In this document: positions 27,151 through 36,649 of the stretch, in pieces | Position numbering within the stretch: the first letter of the stretch is position 1 | Layout: each line of letters opens with the position of its first letter | DNA from: Terrisporobacter petrolearius | GTDB taxonomy: Bacteria; Bacillota; Clostridia; Peptostreptococcales; Peptostreptococcaceae | Direction: 5' to 3' | NCBI RefSeq assembly: GCF_020748185.1 | Contig: NZ_JAHZMO010000016.1 | Coordinates: 1-64,000, forward strand | Length of the DNA stretch: 64,000 nucleotides | Notes under the pieces: model-generated | What the model was told of the DNA's origin: nothing | Databases searched by the model: none | The model's input: the letters and a program-made list of their open reading frames with translations, nothing else | Made by a program: the position numbers and the translations under genes

Positions 27151-27239
27151 ACATAATAGGAAATTATAGTTGAATTTACGTTATTGATAAATTCTGAAAT
27201 TAAGTTATATCAATTCATTTAAAAAAGAAGTAAAAAAGT
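27145..27239. repeat. Conserved post-terminator segment, copy A
   Basis: From the T-run onward the sequence (TTTTTTACAT..TAGGAAATTATAG, then GAATTTACG.T.TTGATAAA and AAGTTATATCAA.TCATTT) runs almost gap-free with 47305-47399, and its first part with 63403-63460. In copies A and B it leads directly into the palindromic repeat. No reading frame is conserved. Confidence 0.75.
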
Positions 27240-27313
27240 GAATTTTGAGCAACGGAGTTGTCTGAAGCGATAGCGAAGGCATCTCGTTGGCGATATGAGC
27301 GAAGCGAATTTTT
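27240..27313. repeat. Palindromic intergenic repeat, single copy
   Basis: Starts TTTTGAGCAACGGAGTTG and ends CGTTGGCGATATGAGCGAAG then CGAATTTTT. Read on the other strand it matches the units at 24333-24527, with a related core (CCTTCGCTATCGCTTCAG). It lies upstream of pflB. Confidence 0.85.
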
Positions 27314-27401
27314 ATCATTAAATAATAAAATGCAAATTTGGGGATATTTATTATTAGATAAAAAAATTATTTATGACATAAATGTGAAAGGATAACTCAA
27401 A

Positions 27402-29636
27402 ATGAAAGTGAATGCTTGGAAAGATTTTAATGATGGAATTTGGCAAGACAAAATTGATGTTAGGGATTTTATACAAGGTAATTACTGCCCATATGAAGGG
27501 GACGGTAAATTCCTAGCAAGTGCTACTGAAAATACTAAAAAATTATGGGAACAAGTATTGGAATTAAATAAAAAGGAAAGAGAAAATGGCGGAGTATTAG
27601 ATGTAGATACTCATACTGTATCTGGTATAAATGCTTATAAAGCAGGATATTTAAATAAAGATTTAGAAACTATAGTAGGTTTTCAAACAGATGAACCATT
27701 TAAAAGAGCAGTAATGCCTTTTGGTGGTATAAGAATGGTAGAGTCTGCTTGTAAAGCTTATGGCTTTGAGTTAGATGATGAAATAAAAGAAATATTTACA
27801 AAATATAGAAAAACTCATAATCAAGGAGTATTTGATGCATATACAAAAGAGATGAGATTAGCAAGAAAGGCTGGAATTATAACTGGTCTTCCAGATGCTT
27901 ATGGTAGAGGTAGAATAATAGGAGATTATAGAAGAGTTGCACTATATGGTATAGATCGATTAGTAGAAGTGAAAATAGTTGAAAAAGATGAGCTAGATAA
28001 TGAAGAAATGACAGAGGATGTAATTAGATTAAGAGAAGAATTATCAGAACAAATAAGAGCTCTGGAACAATTAAAAGAAATGGCACAGTCTTATGGATTT
28101 GATATTTCAAAACCTGCAACTAATGCAAAAGAAGCTATTCAATGGCTATATTTTGGATTTTTGGGAGCTATAAAAGACCAAAATGGTGCTGCCATGTCTT
28201 TAGGTAAAACTTCAACTTTTTTAGATATTTATATTGAAAGAGATATAAAAGCAGGCTTAATTACAGAAGAGCAAGCACAAGAAATGATAGATCACTTTGT
28301 TATGAAGTTAAGATTAGTTAAATTCCTAAGAACTCCTGACTACAATGAGCTATTCTCAGGGGACCCAACTTGGGTAACAGAAAGTATTGGTGGTATGGGT
28401 AGTGACGGAAGAACTTTAGTAACTAAAACTTCTTTTAGAATGTTAAATACACTCTATACACTAGGACCATCACCAGAGCCAAATTTAACAGTTTTATGGT
28501 CAACTAAATTACCACAAGGATTTAAAGATTTTTGTTCAAAAGTTTCCATAGACACAAGTTCAGTACAATACGAAAATGACGACTTGATGAGAGATTACTA
28601 TGGAGATGATTACGCCATAGCATGCTGCGTGTCAGCTATGAATGTTGGTAAACAAATGCAGTTCTTTGGAGCTAGAGTAAATTTAGCAAAAACATTACTT
28701 TATGCTATAAATGGTGGTATAGACGAAAAACTAGGAATACAAGTATCACCGGATTTTGGGAAAATAGATAGCGAATATTTGAATTATGATGAAGTAATGG
28801 AAAAATTTGAACATTATACTGATTGGTTAGCAAAACTTTATGTAAATACATTAAATGTAATACATTTTATGCATGATAAATATTGCTATGAACGTTTACA
28901 AATGGCTCTACATGAAAGAGATATAATTAGAACTATGGCTTGTGGTATAGCTGGGCTATCAGTTTGTGCAGATAGTTTATCAGCTATTAAGTATGCAAAA
29001 GTTAAACCTATAAGAAATGAACAAGGTATAGCTGTTGATTTCCAAATAGAAGGAGAGTTCCCTACCTATGGTAACAACGACGACAGAGTAGATAGCATAG
29101 CTGTATATTTAGTTGAAAACATGATGAACAAAATAAGAAAAAATAAAACTTATAGAGATGCTATTCATACTCAATCTGTTCTTACTATAACTTCAAATGT
29201 GGTTTATGGTAAGAAAACAGGCTCAACTCCAGATGGTAGAAAAGCAGGAGAACCATTTGCACCAGGAGCAAACCCAATGCATGGTAGAGATAAAAGTGGT
29301 TCATTGGCATCCTTAGCATCTGTTGCCAAGTTACCATATAATCATTCTATAGATGGAATATCAAATACTTTCTCTATTATTCCAGATGCTTTAGGTAAAT
29401 CAGGAGAAGAAAGAATAAGAAATTTAAGCAACTTAATGGATGGATATTTCTCACAATCAGCTCATCACTTAAATGTAAACGTACTTGTTAGAGAAACATT
29501 ACTTCATGCTATGGACCATCCAGAAGAATATCCTCAACTTACAATAAGAGTATCTGGATATGCAGTAAACTTTATTAAATTAAGTAGAGAACAACAAATG
29601 GATGTAATTAATAGAACATTCCATGGAAAGATGTAA
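27402..29636 (+). CDS. pflB: Pyruvate formate-lyase
   Basis: The 744-residue glycyl radical enzyme has the PFL-specific adjacent cysteines C408-C409 ([11 protein letters not shown]) and the radical-bearing glycine near residue 719 in RVSGYAV. PFL-type sequence is also seen at [35 protein letters not shown] and [19 protein letters not shown]. It splits pyruvate plus CoA into acetyl-CoA and formate under anaerobic conditions. It needs a radical SAM activase, and none is encoded in this window. The gene stands alone behind repeat DNA with an AAAGGAT ribosome site. Confidence 0.95.
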   Translation: MKVNAWKDFNDGIWQDKIDVRDFIQGNYCPYEGDGKFLASATENTKKLWEQVLELNKKERENGGVLDVDTHTVSGINAYKAGYLNKDLETIVGFQTDEPFKRAVMPFGGIRMVESACKAYGFELDDEIKEIFTKYRKTHNQGVFDAYTKEMRLARKAGIITGLPDAYGRGRIIGDYRRVALYGIDRLVEVKIVEKDELDNEEMTEDVIRLREELSEQIRALEQLKEMAQSYGFDISKPATNAKEAIQWLYFGFLGAIKDQNGAAMSLGKTSTFLDIYIERDIKAGLITEEQAQEMIDHFVMKLRLVKFLRTPDYNELFSGDPTWVTESIGGMGSDGRTLVTKTSFRMLNTLYTLGPSPEPNLTVLWSTKLPQGFKDFCSKVSIDTSSVQYENDDLMRDYYGDDYAIACCVSAMNVGKQMQFFGARVNLAKTLLYAINGGIDEKLGIQVSPDFGKIDSEYLNYDEVMEKFEHYTDWLAKLYVNTLNVIHFMHDKYCYERLQMALHERDIIRTMACGIAGLSVCADSLSAIKYAKVKPIRNEQGIAVDFQIEGEFPTYGNNDDRVDSIAVYLVENMMNKIRKNKTYRDAIHTQSVLTITSNVVYGKKTGSTPDGRKAGEPFAPGANPMHGRDKSGSLASLASVAKLPYNHSIDGISNTFSIIPDALGKSGEERIRNLSNLMDGYFSQSAHHLNVNVLVRETLLHAMDHPEEYPQLTIRVSGYAVNFIKLSREQQMDVINRTFHGKM

Positions 29637-29650
29637 TATATCTTAAAATA

Positions 29651-29683
29651 AACATATTATAAGTGGAAAAATTATAATATGTT
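29651..29683 (-). terminator. Terminator of the methionine gamma-lyase gene
   Basis: AACATATTATAA (29651-29662) pairs with TTATAATATGTT (29672-29683). On the minus strand the stem is followed by TATTTTAAG, a weak T tract. Confidence 0.55.
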
Positions 29684-29695
29684 AAAAAAATAAAA

Positions 29696-29739
29696 GAAAG
29701 TATATATCTTCAATAAGAAAATATATACTCTCTTTTTAT
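29696..29739 (+). terminator. Terminator of pflB
   Basis: AGTATATAT (29699-29707) pairs with ATATATACT (29721-29729), followed by CTCTTTTTA. Confidence 0.65.
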
Positions 29740-29769
29740 ATATAGGGATTACACTAGTATGCAGATAGT

Positions 29770-30957
29770 TTACTTAATAAGTAAATCTAAGGCACTTTTT
29801 AAATCATCTATTATATCTTCCACATTTTCAAGTCCAACAGCAAGTCTTACTAATCCATCAGTTATATTTGCATTTGCACGTTCTTCAGGAGTACAAGCTG
29901 AGTGTGTCATAGAAGCTGGATGCTCAATTAATGTTTCTGCATCTCCTAAACTTACAGCTAATGTACAAAGGTTCAATGTATTCATTAGTTTTTCCCCTGC
30001 TTCAACACCACCTTTTACTTCAAAAGATATCATAGCGCCAGGTAAAGACATTTGTTTTTTTGCTAGCTCAAATTGAGGGAAACTTTCTAATCCAGGGTAG
30101 TTTATCTTCTCTATTGCTGGATGTTTTTCTAAGAATTTAGCTACTTTCATAGCATTTGAACAATGTTGTTCCATCCTAACTGCCAATGTTTTAAGTCCTC
30201 TATTTATTAAAAAGGCATCATTTGGGCTTAGAACAGCACCAGTAAAATCTTTTATACCTTCAAATCTAACTTCATTTATAAATTCGCTATATCCAACTAC
30301 AAAACCAGCTATAACATCACCATGTCCGTTTAAGAATTTAGTAGCAGAGTGTAGGACAACATCAGCTCCAAGTGACAAAGGTCTTTGGATATAAGGTGTA
30401 CAGAAAGTATTATCAACCATAACTAACACATTTTCTTGGCTATGAGCAATTTCACATATTTTTTCAATATCGTATAATCTAAGTGTTGGGTTAGCAGGTG
30501 TTTCAAAGTATACAACTCTTGTATTAGGTTTCATAGAATTTTTTACTTTTTCTAAATCAGTGAAATCAACAAAGTCAACTTCGATTGCAAATTTAGTTAA
30601 ACCTCTAGATAATAATGCTTGAGTACAACCATAAAGAGTATCACTAGCTACCACATGGTCTCCAGCTTTTAATGCTGTCCATAATGTTGAAGATATGGCA
30701 CCCATACCAGATGCAGTTGAGATACAAGCTTTTCCACCTTCAAGTTCAGCAATTTTTTCTTCTAATGATGTATTAGTAGGGTTGCCTAATCTAGAATATA
30801 TATATCCTTCTTCTTCTCCCTCAAATCTTTTTCTTCCTTGTTCTGCACTGTCAAAGACAAATGTTGAAGTTTGGTAAATTGGTAGTCCTAATGCACCTGC
30901 TGCGTTTTTGTGATGTCCTGCATGTATAGCTTTTGTTGCAAATCCTTTAACTTTCAT
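29770..30957 (-). CDS. megL: Methionine gamma-lyase
   Basis: A 395-residue Cys/Met-metabolism PLP enzyme. The PLP lysine is K207 (HSATKFLNGHGD), and the segment SDTLYGCTQALL places Cys at 111, the position of the Cys116 that marks methionine gamma-lyases (this Cys is normally Gly or Pro in cystathionine enzymes). It cleaves methionine to methanethiol, 2-oxobutyrate and ammonia. It lies downstream of the iron alcohol dehydrogenase and DeoR genes in the same direction, opposite the methylthioribose salvage genes, so the locus is centred on methylthio compounds. A GGAGG site precedes the ATG. Confidence 0.88.
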   Translation of the reverse strand: MKVKGFATKAIHAGHHKNAAGALGLPIYQTSTFVFDSAEQGRKRFEGEEEGYIYSRLGNPTNTSLEEKIAELEGGKACISTASGMGAISSTLWTALKAGDHVVASDTLYGCTQALLSRGLTKFAIEVDFVDFTDLEKVKNSMKPNTRVVYFETPANPTLRLYDIEKICEIAHSQENVLVMVDNTFCTPYIQRPLSLGADVVLHSATKFLNGHGDVIAGFVVGYSEFINEVRFEGIKDFTGAVLSPNDAFLINRGLKTLAVRMEQHCSNAMKVAKFLEKHPAIEKINYPGLESFPQFELAKKQMSLPGAMISFEVKGGVEAGEKLMNTLNLCTLAVSLGDAETLIEHPASMTHSACTPEERANANITDGLVRLAVGLENVEDIIDDLKSALDLLIK

Positions 30958-31005
30958 TGTAAAGTCCTCCTAAGTATATATTGTTTTTATTAATAAAATT
31001 AATAA

Positions 31006-32172
31006 TTATAAAGCTAGTTTTAAAATATCTACAAATTTGGATGCGTCTAAAGGTATGTAGTTGCCAACTGTGGATTGATTATTATTAGTAGCACGCATTG
31101 CCATTAATTCAAAATGTTCATCTGTTATGCCTTTTTGTGATAATTTAGTATTTAAATTTAGTGATATGAAGAAGCCCTCTAAGTGATGAGATAATTTAAG
31201 TGCCATTTCCTCTTCAGAGTAATTACTGTAATCTATATTAAATAAGCGATTAGCCAACTGTGCAAGTTTTGAAGGTTTGTTATAAGCCATATATTTTGTC
31301 CACGCTACTAAAACTATAGCCATACCTTCACCATGAGTTAGCTCATACTGAGCACTTAGTTCATGTTCTATTCTATGTGATCCCCAATCAGGTACTCGTC
31401 CAGTGTCTAGCAAATTATTATGAGCTATAGAAGCTAACCACTGAATTTCTGAGCGTGCATTTATATCATTAGGGTTTTTCATTAGTCTTTGTGCATTTAG
31501 AATAAGTGCTTTACAAGCTCCTTCAATTAAATAGTCTGTTGTATCTACATATTTAGTATCAGTAAAGTAACGTTCTAATAAATGAGAGAATATATCTGCT
31601 ATTCCACAAGCAGTTTGATATTGTGGTAGAGATAATGTAAACTCAGGATTCATAATTGCGAATTTTGGAATTATGAAATCGCTTTCAATACCTAGCTTAT
31701 AAAGCCCATTTGAAATAATAGAGCAGTTAGATGTTTCTGAACCACTTGCAGGTATTGTTGAGATAACTCCAATTGGAAGAGCTGATGAAATTGAATCTTT
31801 GCCTTCGAAAAAGTTCCATACATCTCCCTCATAAGGTATACCTACAGATACGGCCTTAGCTGTATCCATAGAGCTACCACCACCTGCAGCAAGAACGAAA
31901 TCCACATTATTTTCTTTACCTACTTCTATAAGTTCTCTAACATGTTCTATTTTAGGGTTAGGAACTACACCACCTCTTTCAGTAAATTTAATTCCTAATT
32001 CCTCACATGCCCTACTAACTGTATCCCATATTCCTAATCTTTTTACAGTTCTTCCACCATAAATTAAGAACAGAGAAGTTACATTATAATCTTTTAAAAG
32101 CTGTTTTATATTTTGGTGTGAACCTTTACCAAATATAACTTTTGATGGATTATAGTACTGGAAATTAATCAT
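31006..32172 (-). CDS. Iron-containing alcohol dehydrogenase (YqhD/BDH type)
   Basis: At 388 residues with GGGSSMDTAKA near 97-107 and metal ligands D193, H197, H266 and H280 (IADIFSHLLE, SHRIEHELS, LTHGEGMA), it matches the YqhD/butanol dehydrogenase group, where positions are nearly identical. It reduces aldehydes to alcohols with NAD(P)H. It overlaps the DeoR stop by eight bases and faces the aldolase/MtnK/MtnA operon, whose expected aldehyde product, 2-(methylthio)acetaldehyde or acetaldehyde, is a fitting substrate. That role is inferred from context. Confidence 0.9.
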   Translation of the reverse strand: MINFQYYNPSKVIFGKGSHQNIKQLLKDYNVTSLFLIYGGRTVKRLGIWDTVSRACEELGIKFTERGGVVPNPKIEHVRELIEVGKENNVDFVLAAGGGSSMDTAKAVSVGIPYEGDVWNFFEGKDSISSALPIGVISTIPASGSETSNCSIISNGLYKLGIESDFIIPKFAIMNPEFTLSLPQYQTACGIADIFSHLLERYFTDTKYVDTTDYLIEGACKALILNAQRLMKNPNDINARSEIQWLASIAHNNLLDTGRVPDWGSHRIEHELSAQYELTHGEGMAIVLVAWTKYMAYNKPSKLAQLANRLFNIDYSNYSEEEMALKLSHHLEGFFISLNLNTKLSQKGITDEHFELMAMRATNNNQSTVGNYIPLDASKFVDILKLAL

Positions 32173-32962
32173 TATTTAAAACCTCCTTATTTGTTAAAGC
32201 ATAATCTATTTTACAATTTAATTTTTTGCAAGTTTCATTCCATTCTTTAGATAATTTATAATCAGTTATTAAAACATCTATATCTTTAAGATTTGCAAAT
32301 AATATATCAGATTTATTGCCAATTTTCGTATGGTCCATTAATAAAAAATGTTCTTTTGAATTCTTAATCATTAATTCTCTAATTTTGGCACTATCAAAGT
32401 TATTATCTGATAGACCATATTTAGTGTCTACAAATGGACAACTTATAAAGCACTTATCTGCATAATAAACACTTAGATTATCTAAAGTATGATACCCCAC
32501 AAAAGAGCTTGTACTTGAGTGAAATTTGCCACCTAAACATATTAGATTAATATTTGACTGGTAACTTTCACATAAATTACAAATTCTAAGTGAATTAGTG
32601 ATAAGTGTTACATTAAGTTGAGAAGTAATCAGTGCTTCTGCCAGTTTTAAGCATGTGGTACTTGAATCAAGCATTATAACATCGTTATCTTTAATATAGT
32701 TTAAGACTCTTTGAGCCATCTGTTCTTTTTCTTCAATATAAAAAGTTTCTCTTAATTGTATTGGAACACCCTTGTCGTATTTTTCTGGTAGATATGCTCC
32801 TCCATGAATTCTACATAATTTATTTGTCTTTTCCATTTCTCTTAAATCTCTTCTTATAGTTTCTTCGCTACATTCTAGTAGCTTGCTTAAATCAGAGATT
32901 AGTACGCTTCTTTTTTTATGTAGTTCTCTCTCTATAACATTATGTCTATCAATTTTTAACAT
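32165..32962 (-). CDS. DeoR-family regulator of the methylthioribose locus
   Basis: A 265-residue DeoR repressor starting MLKIDRHNVIEREL, with helix-turn-helix VLISDLSKLLECSEETIRRDL, then CRIHGGAY and the sensing domain (MLDSSTTCLKLAEAL, ITNSLRI, LLMDHTKIG). The ATG at 32962 has AAGGAG six bases upstream and is preferred to a start seven codons earlier. It is divergent from the aldolase operon and co-directional with alcohol dehydrogenase. DeoR proteins sense phosphosugars; methylthioribose- or deoxyribose-phosphates are natural candidates. Confidence 0.88.
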   Translation of the reverse strand: MLKIDRHNVIERELHKKRSVLISDLSKLLECSEETIRRDLREMEKTNKLCRIHGGAYLPEKYDKGVPIQLRETFYIEEKEQMAQRVLNYIKDNDVIMLDSSTTCLKLAEALITSQLNVTLITNSLRICNLCESYQSNINLICLGGKFHSSTSSFVGYHTLDNLSVYYADKCFISCPFVDTKYGLSDNNFDSAKIRELMIKNSKEHFLLMDHTKIGNKSDILFANLKDIDVLITDYKLSKEWNETCKKLNCKIDYALTNKEVLNND

Positions 32963-33045
32963 AATTAACTCCTTGGTATTCAATATTTGTATGATTCAAT
33001 TGTAGAGGAATTGATTTTAGAATGCAATATGAAATTAACAATAAG

Positions 33046-33130
33046 TCACAAAAAACAACAATAATCAAATTAAACAGTCAAAAAACAAAAGAAAAAACGT
33101 TTTTTTTGTTGAGAAAATGTTGTTTTGTGA
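33046..33130. promoter_or_regulatory. Paired DeoR-type operator words
   Basis: TCACAAAAAACAACA (33046-33060) and TGTTGTTTTGTGA (33118-33130) are inverted copies differing by two A. The second overlaps the promoter at 33120-33148, so binding there would block the aldolase operon. Confidence 0.5.
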
Positions 33131-33148
33131 TTATTTCTGTGATATATT
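33120..33148 (+). promoter_or_regulatory. Promoter of the aldolase operon
   Basis: TTGTTT (33120-33125) and TATATT (33143-33148) are separated by 17 bases. Transcription would begin near 33155, about 23 bases before the aldolase ATG. Confidence 0.6.
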
Positions 33149-33177
33149 TATGGTAAATAGAGGAGGGGGAGACATAA

Positions 33178-33768
33178 ATGAACTCGAGAAAGCTAGTATT
33201 AGACGCAGCAAAAAAATTATATAATGAAAAATTAGTAGCAGGAACAAGTGGAAATATAAGTATAAGAAATGTTGATAAAGGGGACGACAGTTATTTAATA
33301 ACTGCAAGTGGATTGTCTTACGATATTATGACTGAAGAAGATATTGTAGAAATTGACGGAGAAGGAAATTCAAAAGTAGAAGGTCAAAAACCATCATCAG
33401 AGTGGAAAATGCATATAGAGGTATATAAAAAATACCCACAAGTAAATGCAATTGTTCATACGCACTCATCAGTAGCTACAGGATTTGCAGTTAACCATCA
33501 AGATATACCTTTAATATTAATAGAAATGAAACCTTTCTTAGGGGGAGATGTAAAGGTGGCTCCTTTTAGACCAGCTGGTTCTGAAGAGTTAGCTCAAGTT
33601 ATATTACCTTATTTGAAAGACCGTACAGCTTGTTTATTAGCAAACCATGGAGTTATTGCAGTTGGTAAAACTATGGAAGATGCTTTCGTAGCAGCAGAAT
33701 ATGTGGAAGATGCAGCAAAAATTTATTACTATGCAAAAACATCAGGAGTTCCAGTTATTTTAGACTAA
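33178..33768 (+). CDS. Class II aldolase, probable methylthioribulose/deoxyribulose-1-phosphate aldolase
   Basis: The 196-residue protein is of the FucA/aldolase II family: AGTSGNISIR near 21, catalytic Glu E75 in KPSSEWKMH, zinc ligands H94 and H96 in VHTHS and H157 in ANHGV. A GGAGGGGGAG site precedes the ATG. These enzymes cleave 1-phospho-ketoses to dihydroxyacetone phosphate and an aldehyde. With MtnK and MtnA downstream it fits the Ald2/DrdA role in the DHAP shunt, splitting 5-methylthioribulose- or 5-deoxyribulose-1-phosphate. The family call is firm and the substrate is inferred from context. Confidence 0.87.
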   Translation: MNSRKLVLDAAKKLYNEKLVAGTSGNISIRNVDKGDDSYLITASGLSYDIMTEEDIVEIDGEGNSKVEGQKPSSEWKMHIEVYKKYPQVNAIVHTHSSVATGFAVNHQDIPLILIEMKPFLGGDVKVAPFRPAGSEELAQVILPYLKDRTACLLANHGVIAVGKTMEDAFVAAEYVEDAAKIYYYAKTSGVPVILD

Positions 33769-33985
33769 AAATAATAAGTATGAAGCTTTAGATGAATCTG
33801 TATTCTAATAATAGATCTATATTTATTTTCATACATAAACACAATTCAATTATATATAAATCATTAACAAAGAATTTAATCTAATCGTACTTATTCAAAA
33901 ATTATAAAAGGATTCATATAAGTTTCATACTCCAAAATTATTTTATAGATTATAAAAATCCAATAAATTATTTTAGGAGGAAAAA

Positions 33986-35314
33986 ATGGAAAATAATAAG
34001 AAATCAAAGGGTAGTTTTTTAGGATTAGTTCCACTGGTTGTATTTTTAGTTTTATATTTTGCTATTGGTATAGGAACAGGAAGTTTCGATAATATGCCTT
34101 TAATGATAGGCATATCAATTGCAATAGGTGTAGCTTTTGTTTTAAACAAAAAAGGAGAAGAAAAGCTTACATTTGAAGAAAAGGTTACGTTGTTTTGTAA
34201 AGGGGCAGGAGATAGTACATTAGTACTTATGGTAATTATATTTTTATTAGCAGGAGCTTTTTATGGAATTGCAGGTGCAATGCATGCTAGTGATTCTGTT
34301 ACTAATTTTGGGCTAAGCATATTACCTTCTAATATGGTATTGCCGGGATTGTTTTTGATAGGGTGTATATTAAGTTTCTCTATGGGTACTTCAATGGGAA
34401 CAGTATCAGCTTTAATGCCAATTGCTGTATCTCTTTCTAAGGCAACAGGATTTAATATGGCTTTAGTGTGTGGAGTAGTTGTAGGAGGTGCGCTATTTGG
34501 TGATAACTTATCATTTATTTCTGATACTACAATAGCAGCTACACGTACTCAAGATATACCAATGAGAGACAAATTTAAAGCAAATATATTAATGGTTTTA
34601 CCAGCAGTTATTATTACTTTAGTTTTATTATCTCTACAACCAATGGGTAGTGCATCAACTGACGCTGCTGGAGATTATAGTTTTATAAATATGATTCCAT
34701 ATGTTATAGTTATAGTTTTATCATTACTAGGAATAAATGTTATAACAGTAATGAGTACAGGAGTGCTTGTTGGAGTGATAATAGGAGTTATGCATGGTGA
34801 TTTTACATTAATAGGATCGTTGGCAGTAATTCATGAAGGTATGACTTGGATGGAAGATATGGCCTTGATAGCTTTATTAGTAGGTGGTTTAGTTGCTCTA
34901 ATGGATCATCTTGGTGGTATAGATTGGTTACTTTATAAGTTAACTAGAAAAACAAAAACTGCTCGTGGTGCAGAGTTATCAATAGCAGCATTAGTAAGTT
35001 TAATAGATATATCAACAACTAATAATACTGTATCAATTATAGCAGCAGGACCTATAGCTAGAGATATAGCTGATGAATATAATATTTCAAGAGCTAGAAC
35101 AGCAAGTATACTTGATTTATTCTCATCTGGTTTCCAAGGGTTACTACCTTATGCAGGGCAATTACTAACAGCGGGTGCATTAGCAGGCATATCACCAGGT
35201 TCAATTTTACCTTATTGCTGGTATTCTATGCTAATGATAGTATTTGGAATAGTGTTTATTTTAATAGGTTGGCCTAATATGTCATCAAAAAACAAAGCCC
35301 AAATTAGTAGTTAA
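33986..35314 (+). CDS. NhaC-family sodium antiporter-type carrier
   Basis: The 442-residue membrane protein has NhaC-family motifs: FSMGTSMGTVSALMPIAV near 130, GGALFGDNLSFISDTTIAAT near 165 and STTNNTVSIIAAGPIARDIA near 340. Some NhaC homologues have been predicted to carry methionine or organic acids instead of Na+/H+. Its place between the aldolase and MtnK suggests uptake of methylthioribose, deoxyribose or a nucleoside, or export of a product. GGAGG precedes the ATG. The 217 bases before it show no convincing terminator or promoter. Confidence 0.82.
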   Translation: MENNKKSKGSFLGLVPLVVFLVLYFAIGIGTGSFDNMPLMIGISIAIGVAFVLNKKGEEKLTFEEKVTLFCKGAGDSTLVLMVIIFLLAGAFYGIAGAMHASDSVTNFGLSILPSNMVLPGLFLIGCILSFSMGTSMGTVSALMPIAVSLSKATGFNMALVCGVVVGGALFGDNLSFISDTTIAATRTQDIPMRDKFKANILMVLPAVIITLVLLSLQPMGSASTDAAGDYSFINMIPYVIVIVLSLLGINVITVMSTGVLVGVIIGVMHGDFTLIGSLAVIHEGMTWMEDMALIALLVGGLVALMDHLGGIDWLLYKLTRKTKTARGAELSIAALVSLIDISTTNNTVSIIAAGPIARDIADEYNISRARTASILDLFSSGFQGLLPYAGQLLTAGALAGISPGSILPYCWYSMLMIVFGIVFILIGWPNMSSKNKAQISS

Positions 35315-35375
35315 TCAACTTGAAGAATAAAAATTATAATTTAAATTATCTATTTTATATATTGGGGGGCGTAAC

Positions 35376-36578
35376 ATGGAAAAATATTTAGAACACTTTT
35401 TAATGGATACTAATACTGCAAAAGAGTACGCAAAGGATAAATTAGAATATTTTCAACCAGAATCTGAACTAGAATGTATAGAAATTGGAGATGGAAATAT
35501 TAATTATGTGTTCAAAGTATGGGAAGAATCAACAGGAAAATCTATTATAATTAAACAAGCAGATAAATTTTTAAGATCATCGGGAAGACCACTTGATGTA
35601 TATAGAAATAAGATAGAAGCGGAAATTCTTATGATTGAAGGTAAACTTGCAAAGGAATTTGTACCACAAGTATTTCATTATGATGAGAATATGTGTGCTC
35701 TTTCAATGGAAGATATATCTGATTATAAAAATCTTAGAACTGAATTGATGAAAGGGAAAACGTTTGATTGTTTGGCAGATGGTATCTCAACATTTTTAGT
35801 AAATACTTTATTGCCTACTACGGATTTAGTTCTTGATAGAGCAAGAAAAAAAGAATATGTAAAATTGTTTACTAATATTGAACTATGTGATATCAGTGAG
35901 GACTTAGTTTTTACTGAACCATATTATGATTATAAAGGTAGAAATATAATTTTAGATGAAAACAAAGAATTTGTAAAAGAGTTTTTGTATAATGACGATA
36001 AATTAAAAAAAGAAGTGGCTATTCTTCGTGACAAATTTATGAATCAAACTCAAGCTTTAGTACACGGTGACCTACACTCAGGTTCTATATTTATAAACGA
36101 AGAAGGGCTAAAAGTTATTGACCCAGAATTTGCATTTTATGGACCTATGGGATACGATGTTGGAAATGTAATAGGTAATCTATTCTTTGCTTGGGCCAAT
36201 AAATATTATACTGATAGGGATAATGAAGATTTCCTTAGCTGGATCTCATCTACTATTGAAGACACTATAAACTTATTTATAAGTAAATTTTCAGTAAAAT
36301 ATGATGAATTAGTTACTTTTAATTTATATAATAAGGATTTTAAAGAAGATTACACAAAGAAAGTGTTGTCAGACTCTTTTGGCTATGCTGGAACAGAAAT
36401 AATACGCAGAGTAGTTGGTGACTCTAAGGTAATAGAAGTAACATCTGTAGAAGATATTAGTAAAAGGTTGCCAATGGAGAGAAGCCTAATAAAAATGGGT
36501 ATTAGTTTGATTAATAATAGAGATAAATTTTCAGAAGGAAAGGATGTAGTAAAAGAGTTTAAGTTACTATTATCTTAA
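35376..36578 (+). CDS. mtnK: S-methyl-5-thioribose kinase
   Basis: A 400-residue MtnK: IEIGDGNINYVFKV near 36-48 (glycine-rich ATP loop), Lys at 60 in IIIKQA, HGDLH at 230-234 and DPEFAFYGPMGYD from 249. The DPE variant of the kinase metal motif and the GDGNxN loop are MtnK hallmarks. It phosphorylates O1 of 5-methylthioribose, and some homologues accept 5-deoxyribose. The isomerase gene follows after a short intra-operon hairpin. A GGGGGG site precedes the ATG. Confidence 0.92.
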   Translation: MEKYLEHFLMDTNTAKEYAKDKLEYFQPESELECIEIGDGNINYVFKVWEESTGKSIIIKQADKFLRSSGRPLDVYRNKIEAEILMIEGKLAKEFVPQVFHYDENMCALSMEDISDYKNLRTELMKGKTFDCLADGISTFLVNTLLPTTDLVLDRARKKEYVKLFTNIELCDISEDLVFTEPYYDYKGRNIILDENKEFVKEFLYNDDKLKKEVAILRDKFMNQTQALVHGDLHSGSIFINEEGLKVIDPEFAFYGPMGYDVGNVIGNLFFAWANKYYTDRDNEDFLSWISSTIEDTINLFISKFSVKYDELVTFNLYNKDFKEDYTKKVLSDSFGYAGTEIIRRVVGDSKVIEVTSVEDISKRLPMERSLIKMGISLINNRDKFSEGKDVVKEFKLLLS

Positions 36579-36596
36579 TCAAAATATAAAAAATTT

Positions 36597-36626
36597 ACAG
36601 AGTAGTAGTTATAATTACTACTCTGT
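36597..36626 (+). other. Intra-operon hairpin between mtnK and mtnA
   Basis: ACAGAGTAGTA pairs with TACTACTCTGT around an eight-base loop. There is no T run, so RNA stabilisation or processing is more likely than termination. Confidence 0.5.
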
Positions 36627-36649
36627 TACTTAAAATGAGGTTTATTATT

